From contig JAPOVA010000039.1 of assembly GCA_026708385.1 (NCBI GenBank), forward strand, positions 1 to 34,363: a DNA stretch of 34,363 bases. Reading direction: 5' to 3'. This document shows positions 24,294 through 31,878 of the stretch, piece after piece. The notes under the pieces are model-generated. The model was not told the origin of the DNA and did no database searches. It saw only the letters and a program-made list of their open reading frames with translations. The first letter of the stretch is position 1. The number at the start of each line of letters is the position of its first letter. The stretch comes from Simkaniaceae bacterium (GTDB taxonomy: Bacteria > Chlamydiota > Chlamydiia > Chlamydiales > Simkaniaceae). Both the position numbers and the translations under genes were made by a program.

Positions 24294-26072
24294 TTAGTGT
24301 TCCATGATTCCGTCAAATAGTAGACCGTTGTCCGGATCAAAGGTCACGACACTCCCCTCTTTGAGTACCGTACAGGCCGCATCCGCTCTCAGTAACAGGG
24401 GGATATCGAGCTCGGTCGCTACGGTACGCGCCGCCTGTTCGGAAAGGCAATCGGCAGGGTGATTTTGTACGATAAGAGCTAAAGCCCCCTGCAGGTAGGG
24501 TGCGTAATCTTCCCTAAAATAGGGAACCACGACGATACGCTGCGCAATGATCGAAGAAGCATCGGGAGGAAAACGTAGCAAAACGGAGACCTTACCGGAG
24601 ATTAATGACGCTTTGCCGTTGCCTCGCGGAGTCGGCGTACCTCTTACGAGAACGTTGCCGATGTAACTCACGAACATGGTGTTCGTCGTACCGCTTATAC
24701 CAAAGGGAGAACCGTAGGTCACGACGATAAGATCACCGTATCGTAAGATCTTATTTTCCAAGGCAAAAGAGCTTGCAGCCGCAATGCCTTCCCGAAGATC
24801 GGCCACCTTCGCAAAGACGGGTACGATTCCCCAGGCAAGGGCCAATCTATGGTAGGTCTTCTTTTGCGGAGTGACGGCAATGATCGGTACGTCCGGTCTG
24901 AAACGGGACATGGCGCGTGCGGTAAACCCTCCCGTAGTCAGTGCCACGAGTCCCTTACCTCCTCCGGCATAGGCACTCTTTACGGCTGCAAGGGAGACGG
25001 AGGAGGCGACATCGTGAAAAAGGGTGTTCCCCCCTTGTTGCAGAGATTCCCTATACCGACAGTCTTCCTCCGTTTCCAAGATCGTCTCATGCATAATTCT
25101 GACCGCTTCCACGGGATATTTCCCCATGGCCGTTTCCCCGGAAAGCATCACGGCAGAGGTACTATCATAGATTGCGTTGGCTACGTCCGATATCTCGGCT
25201 CGGGTAGGACGTGGATGTTCGATCATCGATTCAAGCATCTGAGTGGCCGTGATCGCCGGCTTGAAAGATCCGTAACATTTGCGGATCATCATTTTTTGCA
25301 ATTTAGGCACTCGGGTGACGGGTAGTTCGACTCCGAGGTCGCCACGACCGATCATAATGCCGTCCGACACCTGCAGGATGGCATCGAAGTTGGCAACTCC
25401 CGCCGCATTCTCGATCTTGGCAATGACGGGGATATCTCCGCTCCCTTGGTCGGACAGAACGCGTTTCACCTCCAAAACATGACCGGCACTCCTGATGAAG
25501 GAGGCCGATACGATATCGATCCCCTCCCGACAGCCAAAACGGATATCCTCGATATCTTCCTCCGTAACGGCGGGAAGGTTGAGGTCGGCGTTCGGAATAT
25601 TCACACTTTTACGATTGACTAAACACCCATCATTCATGATCTTAATAACCATCCCCGTCTTCTCTTTTTCCACCGCCTCCGCCATGATCTTTCCGTCATC
25701 GAAGAGGATCGTAGCGCCGAGGGGAATATCGTCGATCATCCCGCTCGGTACGAAGTCGATCCGTTTCTCTCCCCCTACAGGTAATCCCTCGCCAACCCGT
25801 ATGAGCTCTCCTTTTTTCAACGAAAATCCTTCCTCCGGGAGGGATCCGGTCCGCACCTCGGGACCTCCGGTATCGAGCATAATGGCAAGGGGAACCCCCC
25901 TCTCGGAACGCACCCTCTTGACCAAGGCGATCATCTCCCGATGCTCTTCATGTGTGCCGTGACTCATATTGCATCTCGCCACATTCATCCCCGCATCGAC
26001 CAGGGCCGTGATCTTCTCATACGAGTTGACGGCAGGTCCCATGGTGCACACGATTTTCGTCCTCTTCAACAC
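24294..26072 (-). CDS. pyk: Pyruvate kinase with an extra C-terminal PEP-utilising-type domain
   Basis: The chosen start, GTG 26072, is preceded by AGGAG seven bases upstream and begins VLKRTKIVCTMGPA, the usual N terminus. That gives 592 residues; the frame remains open upstream into yjbQ but is not needed. Landmarks are NVARCNMSHG, VIAKIENAAGVANFD with the catalytic Lys, GRGDLGVELP, ITATQMLESMIEHPRPTRAE and AVMLSGETAMGKYPVEAV. The usual DTKGPE reads DTGGPE. After the regulatory domain (to about 470) there is an added domain of about 120 residues resembling the phosphohistidine swivel domain of PEP-utilising enzymes. In Bacillus-type kinases that domain has a T-S/C-H motif; here the region reads QNHPADCLSEQAA and looks degenerate. 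The enzyme makes pyruvate and ATP from PEP. It lies 14 bases after yjbQ. Confidence 0.93.
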   Translation of the reverse strand: MLKRTKIVCTMGPAVNSYEKITALVDAGMNVARCNMSHGTHEEHREMIALVKRVRSERGVPLAIMLDTGGPEVRTGSLPEEGFSLKKGELIRVGEGLPVGGEKRIDFVPSGMIDDIPLGATILFDDGKIMAEAVEKEKTGMVIKIMNDGCLVNRKSVNIPNADLNLPAVTEEDIEDIRFGCREGIDIVSASFIRSAGHVLEVKRVLSDQGSGDIPVIAKIENAAGVANFDAILQVSDGIMIGRGDLGVELPVTRVPKLQKMMIRKCYGSFKPAITATQMLESMIEHPRPTRAEISDVANAIYDSTSAVMLSGETAMGKYPVEAVRIMHETILETEEDCRYRESLQQGGNTLFHDVASSVSLAAVKSAYAGGGKGLVALTTGGFTARAMSRFRPDVPIIAVTPQKKTYHRLALAWGIVPVFAKVADLREGIAAASSFALENKILRYGDLIVVTYGSPFGISGTTNTMFVSYIGNVLVRGTPTPRGNGKASLISGKVSVLLRFPPDASSIIAQRIVVVPYFREDYAPYLQGALALIVQNHPADCLSEQAARTVATELDIPLLLRADAACTVLKEGSVVTFDPDNGLLFDGIMEH

Positions 26073-26086
26073 CTCTCGACTCCTCT

Positions 26087-26503
26087 TCAACGCGGGCCAT
26101 AGCAGGTCACCAAGATGTGGCGAGATCTGCCCGTTGTGCGATGTTCCCACAGATACACCCCCTGCCACGTACCGAAAAACAATCGCCCCCGGTCTATGGG
26201 GATGGTAAGATCGGTGTGAGTGTATACGGTGCGTATGTGTGCCGCCATATCATCCGGCCCTTCACTATCGTGTCGATAGAGTCGCTCGCCATCCTTGACA
26301 AGGGATCCGGCAAATGTTTCCAAGTCGGAAAGAACGGCGGAATCGGTATTTTCACAGAAAATCAAAGAGGCACTCGTATGGCAGAGGAAGAGGTGACAAA
26401 ACCCCTCTCGGATCGAAGAACGGGCTACGATCTTTCTCATATCTTCGTTGAGGGAGACGCTCCCCCTCCCTTTCGTCCGGATGGTTACCGTTTCACGATG
26501 CAC
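26087..26503 (-). CDS. yjbQ: YjbQ/UPF0047 family protein
   Basis: The 138-residue protein shows the family pattern throughout: HLFLCHTSASLIFCEN near 37-52, the ENTDSAVLSDLE segment, LYRHDSEGPDDMAAHI near 75-90, and IPIDRGRLFFGTWQGVYLWEHR near 101-122. The conserved His and Asp residues form a likely metal or phosphate site. The best-studied member, E. coli YjbQ, has a weak thiamin phosphate synthase activity but its real role is unsettled. The start is GTG 26503, with AGG about eight bases upstream, and it overlaps the end of the TMEM14-like gene by 11 bases. The pyk start follows 14 bases after its stop, so the three are probably one transcript. Confidence 0.9.
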   Translation of the reverse strand: MHRETVTIRTKGRGSVSLNEDMRKIVARSSIREGFCHLFLCHTSASLIFCENTDSAVLSDLETFAGSLVKDGERLYRHDSEGPDDMAAHIRTVYTHTDLTIPIDRGRLFFGTWQGVYLWEHRTTGRSRHILVTCYGPR

Positions 26504-26843
26504 GCTTCCGACCTAATGAACGGATGACTCCGAAAAGAAAAGGAATAAAAACAGCGACCGTAATAAACATCATAAGACCCGCAGGGATAAAACACTGCGT
26601 AGCCATAAAGCGCCGAAAAAAAAGTGCTCCGAGAAGGAAGAGAAGAACCCCTCCGGCGTAGAGCCCCGACTTACGCTTTGTAAGAAGAAGAGTGCTTATC
26701 CAGAGAGCACCCGCTCCCGATACGCTTCCGGCCAGAAGGGAAGGCAAACTCCGCTTGACGATGAAGCCCGCGCACCCCCCTGCGAATAGGAGCAAGGCGT
26801 ACAGTAAGAGGAGATAACCACTTCGTCGTAACAACCTATCCAC
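26493..26843 (-). CDS. Small TMEM14-like integral membrane protein
   Basis: The 116-residue protein is almost wholly hydrophobic with four helices: about residues 8-26, 36-54, 60-76 and 84-106. The Gly-rich GGCAGFIVKRSLPSLLAGSVSGAGA (read in parts) matches the repeated motif of the TMEM14/UPF0136 family, whose eukaryotic members lie in organelle membranes and include a proposed haem-precursor or fatty-acid transporter. The substrate here is unknown. The start is GTG 26843 with GAGGG about seven bases upstream. It overlaps yjbQ by 11 bases at its 3' end and lies 133 bases downstream of hctB on the same strand, separated by a terminator-like hairpin. Confidence 0.75.
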   Translation of the reverse strand: MDRLLRRSGYLLLLYALLLFAGGCAGFIVKRSLPSLLAGSVSGAGALWISTLLLTKRKSGLYAGGVLLFLLGALFFRRFMATQCFIPAGLMMFITVAVFIPFLFGVIRSLGRKRAS

Positions 26844-26942
26844 GCTGTGCCCTCAAATCACCGTACCTTCAAGCCACAACTCATATCATGTCCGGGAGGG
26901 AGGCATCAAGCATTTTTCCCTGAAGAAGAGGGCGGGAGCATA

Positions 26943-26966
26943 GGCGCGATGAGAGCAGATCGCGCC
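26943..26966 (-). terminator. Hairpin downstream of hctB
   Basis: A perfect 8-bp G/C-rich inverted repeat (26943-26950 with 26959-26966, eight-base loop) lies ten bases after the hctB stop codon. The minus-strand continuation is TATGCTCCC, with no U-run, so termination would be weak; it may instead stabilise the hctB 3' end. Confidence 0.42.
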
Positions 26967-26976
26967 CATACTTGTT

Positions 26977-27279
26977 TTATCGGGCAGACACTCTTCGAGA
27001 ACGCCTCTTTGTCGAAGCTTTTCCGGAAGAGGTAGCTCTCCGTTTTGTTTTGGCCGCGGCTTTGCGCACCGTTCTCTTGGCAACGGTTCTTTTAGCTACT
27101 TTTCTCTTTTTTGTGGCGGTTGCCCTTTTGGCAACGGGTTTCCTCTTTGTGGCGGTTGTTTTCCGAGCTACCTTTCTCTTTTTCGTGGCGGTTGCCCTTT
27201 TGGTAGCGGATTTCTTCTTGGCAATCGCTTGTCTCCTACTCGGTGCGGAGGAGCTTGACGATCTTCTGAATATGGCCAT
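26977..27279 (-). CDS. hctB: Histone H1-like nucleoprotein, Hc2/HctB type
   Basis: The 100-residue protein is about half Lys, Arg and Ala and carries repeated segments such as ATKRATATKKRKVA at 25-38 and VAKRATATKKRKVA at 49-62, 24 residues apart. It has no acidic residue beyond the first few and no globular fold. This is typical of chlamydial Hc2 (HctB), which condenses the chromosome as reticulate bodies turn into elementary bodies and is a late-cycle gene. It is short for the family (Chlamydia forms have about 165 or more residues); repeat-number variation is normal for Hc2. The ATG has AAGGAGA eight bases upstream. An AT-rich spacer lies upstream, where a late promoter would be, but I could not identify one confidently. 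Confidence 0.88.
   Translation of the reverse strand: MAIFRRSSSSSAPSRRQAIAKKKSATKRATATKKRKVARKTTATKRKPVAKRATATKKRKVAKRTVAKRTVRKAAAKTKRRATSSGKASTKRRSRRVSAR
27094..27209. repeat. Internal 72-bp-period direct repeat in hctB
   Basis: Two 44-base copies, 27094-27137 and 27166-27209, differ at about four positions and are offset by 72 bases (24 codons). They encode the two near-identical Lys/Arg segments. Such repeats allow length change by slippage or recombination. Confidence 0.7.
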
Positions 27280-28151
27280 TGTATATTCTCCTTATCAGTT
27301 GGGTGTGTCATCTATTCGGAATTCTTTTGCAACATTTCCTCTTTCGGCGAATCATGCAACCGAAGTCCTCTTCTATAATTGCCTCATAAAACTAAATATA
27401 CATGTTTTAAATTAAAAATAAAATAGAAGTGGAAAAAATTTGAAATAAATCGAACCACCCGAATGAAAAAATACAACATTCGGCTCAACCATAGCGGTAC
27501 GATTTGTTCTCACGGAAAAATGGTCGACACGGAAGAAGTACACGTTTTTTCATCTTTAAATTATAACAATCTGCAAACTTCACCTACTATTTCAAATAGA
27601 GTGAGAGGTGCGTATCGGGATTTCTAATAGATTGTAAAATAGTGTTTTAGATACGTACTTTATCCGTTGTTTCGATACTTGTATTCCTATCGTACGCTCG
27701 GAAGCATGATCCTTCGGAGAAACGGTCGTACCCACTTCACTTTTCGCACATCGTGTCGGATAGCGGGGGGAAAGATCGGTATCCGTTTTACACGACATGC
27801 TCGGAAAAATCCGGACGATTCGGACGGAGATAAAGGATGTTGTATTCGGATCTACGATTTTCTGATTTATAGGCGGGAAATAATATTAAATGATTGTTAA
27901 TCAGATATATAAAGCTCGTGGGGAAAGGAGAGTCATGTCGAATAGGTTGAGGATGACCATGCTTTTCCGAACGGAAGATGTGATGCTTGCTCGAGAGGGG
28001 GGAGCCGTAACATCCGCATTGCGGAGATGAAAAGGGAAACGTGTGAAAGAGCAAAGGTATTGCATTCGGTTGCTCCCCTATCGTATGATCCGGAACGTTC
28101 CAAGAGGGATTTCCCCTTTGCGGGAGAGCCGGGAGTAACCGGAGTTTTTCC
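27280..28151. other. 872-bp AT-rich spacer between hctB and pgi
   Basis: The part 27380-27660 is strikingly AT-rich compared with the GC-leaning genes around it. No long gene is visible on either strand, and a 163-codon minus-strand frame that runs into pgi is a shadow. The part next to hctB must contain its promoter; the rest may hold the pgi promoter. Near pgi are two very short frames, 27935-28030 (with AAAGGAGAG upstream) and 28027-28182. I see no tRNA, 4.5S-like or tmRNA-like element. Confidence 0.45.
27935..28030 (+). CDS. Possible 31-residue leader or small protein upstream of pgi
   Basis: The ATG has a strong AAAGGAGAG site three to four bases upstream, better than that of most genes in the window. 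The 31-residue product (begins MSNRLRMTMLFRTED) has no known motif. Its stop overlaps the ATG of a 51-codon frame (28027-28182), which in turn overlaps the pgi start. This could be a regulatory leader chain or chance. Confidence 0.25.
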   Translation: MSNRLRMTMLFRTEDVMLAREGGAVTSALRR

Positions 28152-29738
28152 ATGTCTTCCTTTAGCCGATTCGAATCCGTAAAGCAGCTACGGCAAGAAG
28201 CCGAACATGCAATCGATCTGTCCAAACCGGGTGTCTTGTCCCCGAAACGGATGGAAAAGATGGTCGCCGTCGCAGGCAATTTGCGCCTTTTCTACGGAAC
28301 GCAAAGGGTTACGGAAAAGGTATTAAGCGCTCTTTGCGATCTGAGTCGGGAGGCGCATGTCGTCGAGAAGATGCGCCGCATGCAGACCGGCGAGATCATC
28401 AACGAAATCGAAGGGTATGAAAGCGAGCGGAGAGCCGTCCTACATACGGCCATGCGTGGCTTTTTCGATCAATCGGAGAATGCGCAGGGGGCAAGAGGGA
28501 TTGCCGAAGAGGCGTATGCCGAATGTGAGAAATTAAAGGCCCTTCTCGATGAGATCGAAAAACAGGAATTCACGCATATGATCCAAATAGGCATCGGTGG
28601 ATCAGAGCTGGGGCCTAAGGCTATTTACCTAGGACTCAAGGCATTCGGACAAAAAAAGCGCATTGTTCGGTTCGTTTCCAATATCGATCCGGACGATCCG
28701 TCCGGTGTGCTCTCTGCCCTTGATCTGCGAAAAACCCTCATCGTCATCGTATCGAAATCCGGCTCCACCCTCGAAACCCGAACCAACGAACAGTTCGTAC
28801 GGAACAAACTCCGCGATATGGGACTTTCCCCGGAAAAGCATCTCATTGCCATTACGAGCAACGGTAGCCCCATGGATGACCCTGCCCGGTATAAGCGGGT
28901 ATTTCATATCGGAGATTGCGTGGGAGGGCGATATTCGGCTACCTCGGCAGTCGGGTGCGTAGCCCTCGCTTTTACCATCGGCATGGAGAAGACTTTGGAG
29001 TTTTTGCGTGGTGCTCATGAGATGGACGGCATCGCGCTGGAGGATGACCCCTATCGCAATATACCCCTTCTTGCCGCCCTCCTCGGCATTTGGAATCATA
29101 ACTTTCTCGGCTATGCGACAACAGCTGTTATACCTTATTCTCAAGCACTTAGTCGATTTCCCGCTCATATACAACAGTGTGATATGGAGTCAAACGGAAA
29201 GAGGATTGACAAGCAAGGACGTCCCGTCGATCATCGGACGGGTCCCGTGATTTGGGGCGAGATCGGCACCAACGGACAACATTCGTTTTACCAACTCATC
29301 CACCAAGGTACCGAGATCGTGCCCGTCGAGTTTATCGGTTTTCGTCATTCCCAGCTCGGTATTGACTACGAGTACGAAGGGACTACGTCACAAGAAAAAT
29401 TACTGAGCAACCTATTCGCCCAATCGATCGGCTTGGCGACGGGGGAGTCAAACACGAATCCCAATAAATCTTTCCCCGGCAATCGCCCGAGTTCGATCCT
29501 TTTTGCCGATAGATGCGACCCCTACACGTTGGGAGCTATTTTGGCATTCTACGAACATAAAGTCGCCTTTCAAGGTTTTATATGGAATATCAACTCCTTT
29601 GATCAAGAGGGGGTGCAACTTGGCAAAATACTAGCCAACAAGATGATAGATCTTTTTGCTCAAAAAAAGCAGGGACTTAAATCGGATTCCTCTTTTCCTC
29701 TCGGTACCTTCTTCCTGAATCAACTGGACCGGTTCTAA
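28152..29738 (+). CDS. pgi: Glucose-6-phosphate isomerase
   Basis: The 528-residue enzyme interconverts glucose 6-phosphate and fructose 6-phosphate. The family signatures are seen: IGIGGSELGPKAIYLGL near 140, SKSGSTLETRTNEQ near 200, GGRYSATSAVG near 258, MESNGKRID near 345, and the C-terminal FDQEGVQLGKILANKMI near 485. The start ATG 28152 is preceded by CGGAG with about eight bases of spacing. It is the first of a short plus-strand pair with aroG, which begins 14 bases after its stop. Together with the aldolase and pyruvate kinase in this window it supports a working glycolysis from hexose phosphate. Confidence 0.95.
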   Translation: MSSFSRFESVKQLRQEAEHAIDLSKPGVLSPKRMEKMVAVAGNLRLFYGTQRVTEKVLSALCDLSREAHVVEKMRRMQTGEIINEIEGYESERRAVLHTAMRGFFDQSENAQGARGIAEEAYAECEKLKALLDEIEKQEFTHMIQIGIGGSELGPKAIYLGLKAFGQKKRIVRFVSNIDPDDPSGVLSALDLRKTLIVIVSKSGSTLETRTNEQFVRNKLRDMGLSPEKHLIAITSNGSPMDDPARYKRVFHIGDCVGGRYSATSAVGCVALAFTIGMEKTLEFLRGAHEMDGIALEDDPYRNIPLLAALLGIWNHNFLGYATTAVIPYSQALSRFPAHIQQCDMESNGKRIDKQGRPVDHRTGPVIWGEIGTNGQHSFYQLIHQGTEIVPVEFIGFRHSQLGIDYEYEGTTSQEKLLSNLFAQSIGLATGESNTNPNKSFPGNRPSSILFADRCDPYTLGAILAFYEHKVAFQGFIWNINSFDQEGVQLGKILANKMIDLFAQKKQGLKSDSSFPLGTFFLNQLDRF

Positions 29739-29752
29739 CGACCCTACGTCGA

Positions 29753-30823
29753 ATGCAACGCGATTTCTCCCCCCTTCCCCCGCTCAGTCGATTGGAAGAG
29801 CAATATCCCTCTTCCCCTTCTTTTCGGAATGTTGTCAAACGACATAGGGAGAGGGCGACGCGCCTCTTGAACGGAGGTGAGGAACGTCGCCTCGTCCTCT
29901 TCGTCGGTCCCTGCTCCATACATGACGAAAAACTTGCTCTCGAATACGCCCTCCGCCTCCGTTCGTTGAGGAAGAGGGTCGATAGCCGCATCTTCATCGT
30001 TATGCGTGCCTTCCTCGAAAAGCCGCGTACCCTCTCCGGATGGAAGGGTTACCTCTATGACCCCGACTTGGACGGTACCTATGATGTGGAGAAAGGGATC
30101 ATACGTAGTCGTCTTCTGCTGTCACGGTTGACGGAATTGGGTATCCCTCTCGCTACCGAATTTCTCGACCCCTTTCTTGCCGGATATTATGCGGAATTCG
30201 TGACTTGGGGGGTGATCGGTGCGCGCACCTCCTCTTCGCAGGTTCATCGCGGACTCGCCTCTTCCCTTCCCATGCCCGTGGGTTTTAAAAACGACACGAA
30301 CGGGGCTACCGTTCCGGCTATTTGCGGTGCCCTTGCCGCCCGAAACAGACAAACGGTGATCGGTAGTGACCGGGAAGGGAGGGTCGGCATGATCGATGCT
30401 TCGGGAAATCAGGCAACGCACCTGATCCTGCGTGGCTCGGAAAGGGATAGCAACTACGACCCCCTCTCCGTAACCGAAGCGGTGAAAACGAGCCTACACT
30501 ATGGTCTCCGTACCCCTCTCGTCATCGACTGTTCTCACGGCAACTCCGGCAGACGGCCCGATCGGCAAAAAGGGGTATTTCGTGCTTGTCTACGCAGGAT
30601 AACATCCGGTGAAAGCCGGATCTGCGGGATGATGCTCGAAAGTCACCTACACCCCGGAAACGATTCGTCGATTACCGATCCGTGTATCGGTTGGGAAGAG
30701 ACGGAGGAGCTGGTTTCCGAGGCGTTTGATCTTCTCCGTCCTCATAGATCACGGGATCAACCCAAAAAGCGGCCTTCCACTCTTTCAACACCCTCCCTTC
30801 CTCAGAGGGAGACGATTTCGTAA
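29753..30823 (+). CDS. aroG: 3-deoxy-7-phosphoheptulonate synthase, AroG type
   Basis: The 356-residue enzyme joins PEP and erythrose 4-phosphate to open the shikimate pathway. Family residues are present: VGPCSIHD with the metal-binding Cys near 54, RAFLEKPRTLSGWKG near 84-98, GARTSSSQVHR near 160, VGFKNDTNGA near 177, IDCSHGNSG near 256, MLESHLHPGN near 292, and SITDPCIGWEET near 304. The loop between ESH and SITD is about 15 residues shorter than in E. coli AroG. After the normal C terminus there are about 25 extra polar residues (from HRSRDQPKKRP). The ATG has no Shine-Dalgarno; it is 14 bases downstream of pgi and may be coupled to it. The last 152 bases overlap the lipoprotein gene on the other strand. 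Confidence 0.9.
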   Translation: MQRDFSPLPPLSRLEEQYPSSPSFRNVVKRHRERATRLLNGGEERRLVLFVGPCSIHDEKLALEYALRLRSLRKRVDSRIFIVMRAFLEKPRTLSGWKGYLYDPDLDGTYDVEKGIIRSRLLLSRLTELGIPLATEFLDPFLAGYYAEFVTWGVIGARTSSSQVHRGLASSLPMPVGFKNDTNGATVPAICGALAARNRQTVIGSDREGRVGMIDASGNQATHLILRGSERDSNYDPLSVTEAVKTSLHYGLRTPLVIDCSHGNSGRRPDRQKGVFRACLRRITSGESRICGMMLESHLHPGNDSSITDPCIGWEETEELVSEAFDLLRPHRSRDQPKKRPSTLSTPSLPQRETIS

Positions 30824-31169
30824 CGATCGCACACGCATAGCTCAGAATGCCCCCCTTTTTCTCGTACCGTTCACGGAAGACGGAGTAGGTCTTTACACCA
30901 CACCTTCTTTTGACGGGGAAGGAGAAGATCTCTTCTTCCCGGTTACGATAGAACAAACGGATGCGTAGAAACAACGGCCTACGTGTTGTCGGAACCCGGT
31001 AGGAGATGTAGAAGCGCTCCCCTTTCGAGTTGTTTTCCCGTCTCGGATCGGGGCTGTTTACGAATGTGCTCGCGAGGCTATTCTCGTCGACACTCTCTCT
31101 TCTCACATTGAGATAATAGGGAGAGCATCCGGTAAGGAGGAGGGGAAGAAAGAGAAAGAACGTGCGCAC
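30672..31169 (-). CDS. Small lipoprotein of unknown function
   Basis: The 165-residue protein opens with MRTFFLFLPLLLTGCSPYY, a lipoprotein signal with lipobox LLTGC and Cys at 15. Start is GTG 31169, supported by AAGGGGA five to six bases upstream. The mature part is basic and strand-rich (RFYISYRVPTTRRPLFLRIRLF in parts, EEEIFSFPVKRR, LSYACAIVTK, KEWKAAFWVDPVIYED) and ends in a Pro-rich tail. It would be anchored in the envelope by the lipid. I do not recognise the family. The final 50 codons lie antisense to the 3' end of aroG, and the gene is divergent from the Nudix gene with 60 bases between the starts. Confidence 0.68.
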   Translation of the reverse strand: MRTFFLFLPLLLTGCSPYYLNVRRESVDENSLASTFVNSPDPRRENNSKGERFYISYRVPTTRRPLFLRIRLFYRNREEEIFSFPVKRRCGVKTYSVFRERYEKKGGILSYACAIVTKSSPSEEGRVLKEWKAAFWVDPVIYEDGEDQTPRKPAPPSLPNRYTDR

Positions 31170-31193
31170 CGGGTCCCCTTTATCAAAACACCC

Positions 31194-31223
31194 TTGTGGG
31201 TGTTATTGCGAATACGTTACGAT
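31194..31223 (+). promoter_or_regulatory. Candidate promoter of the Nudix gene
   Basis: TTGTGG (31194-31199) and TACGAT (31218-31223) are 18 bases apart. Only six bases separate the -10 from the ATG at 31230, and there is no Shine-Dalgarno, so the transcript would be leaderless. The hexamer matches are modest. Confidence 0.32.
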
Positions 31224-31229
31224 CGTATC

Positions 31230-31736
31230 ATGGTTAACCGTTCGGATGAAAGTGTGGCAACGGTCCTTTTTTCGGAAGATCGCCTATCCGTCCTTCTCGT
31301 AAGGAGACGAGATCTTCCCGTGTGGGTGCTACCGGGGGGGGGGATCGATGCCGGTGAGACTCCCGAGGAAGGAGCCTTGAGAGAGTGTCGGGAAGAGACC
31401 GGTCTATCGGTTCGGATCCTCCGGAAAGTAGCCGAGTATACACCTACCCTTAGGAGGTGGACTCGCTTTACTCATTTGTACGAATGTGCGAAGACGGGGG
31501 GTACCCTCAGTACCGGTAAGGAAACGGTTGCGGTCCGTTTTTTTTCCCTGCGCCGGTTGCCCGAACCCCTCCCACCCCCGTTCGTCAGATGGATCCGGGA
31601 TGCCGAGGAGGGGCACCCCTTCGTGCTACGTAAAAAAACGGAAGGTGTTGCCCTTTCGGACCTTCTTCGTATGGCGATCCGACATCCGTATCTGTCCCTT
31701 CGATTCATCGGAAAAAAGTTGCGAAAAACGGGATGA
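31230..31736 (+). CDS. Nudix hydrolase
   Basis: The protein has 168 residues from ATG 31230; an in-frame TTG 36 bases earlier falls in the candidate -35 and is less likely. The complete Nudix box is visible, GGGIDAGETPEEGALRECREETGL (positions about 37-60; shown here in parts as GGGIDAGETPEEGA and LRECREETGL), with the catalytic REETGL glutamates. The flanking LLVRRRDLPVWVLPGG resembles MutT/ADP-ribose-pyrophosphatase-type members. The C-terminal 50 residues are basic. Substrate cannot be read from sequence; nucleoside di- or triphosphate derivatives are likely. It is divergent from the lipoprotein gene and 142 bases upstream of recR. Confidence 0.85.
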   Translation: MVNRSDESVATVLFSEDRLSVLLVRRRDLPVWVLPGGGIDAGETPEEGALRECREETGLSVRILRKVAEYTPTLRRWTRFTHLYECAKTGGTLSTGKETVAVRFFSLRRLPEPLPPPFVRWIRDAEEGHPFVLRKKTEGVALSDLLRMAIRHPYLSLRFIGKKLRKTG

Positions 31737-31878
31737 GTAGGGGGCGAAGAAAATGGGGGATGCCGTTGATCCGAAACCTCTTCCGAAATTCTCCGAGGTA
31801 TCGGGAGATAGGGAGTAGACCTATCCTTTCCGGGGGTAGGTAAGCTTTTGGTAGCCCTTATCGGGGAGATCTTCTAAA

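Noticed and set aside
26073-26168. Upstream extension of pyruvate kinase to 26168
   Set aside because: It would overlap yjbQ by more than 80 bases, whereas GTG 26072 has AGGAG seven bases upstream and yields the standard N terminus.
27094-27209. Regular repeats that could suggest a CRISPR-like or satellite array
   Set aside because: The repeats are in frame within hctB, have a 72-base period matching 24 codons, and encode the expected Lys/Arg repeat.
27788-28279. A 163-codon minus-strand frame upstream of and into pgi
   Set aside because: It runs antisense through the pgi start and the strong AAAGGAGAG site, and its composition is not protein-like.
28629-29174. A 181-codon minus-strand frame inside pgi
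   Set aside because: It is antisense to conserved pgi signature regions and lacks a recognisable product; pgi clearly owns this DNA.
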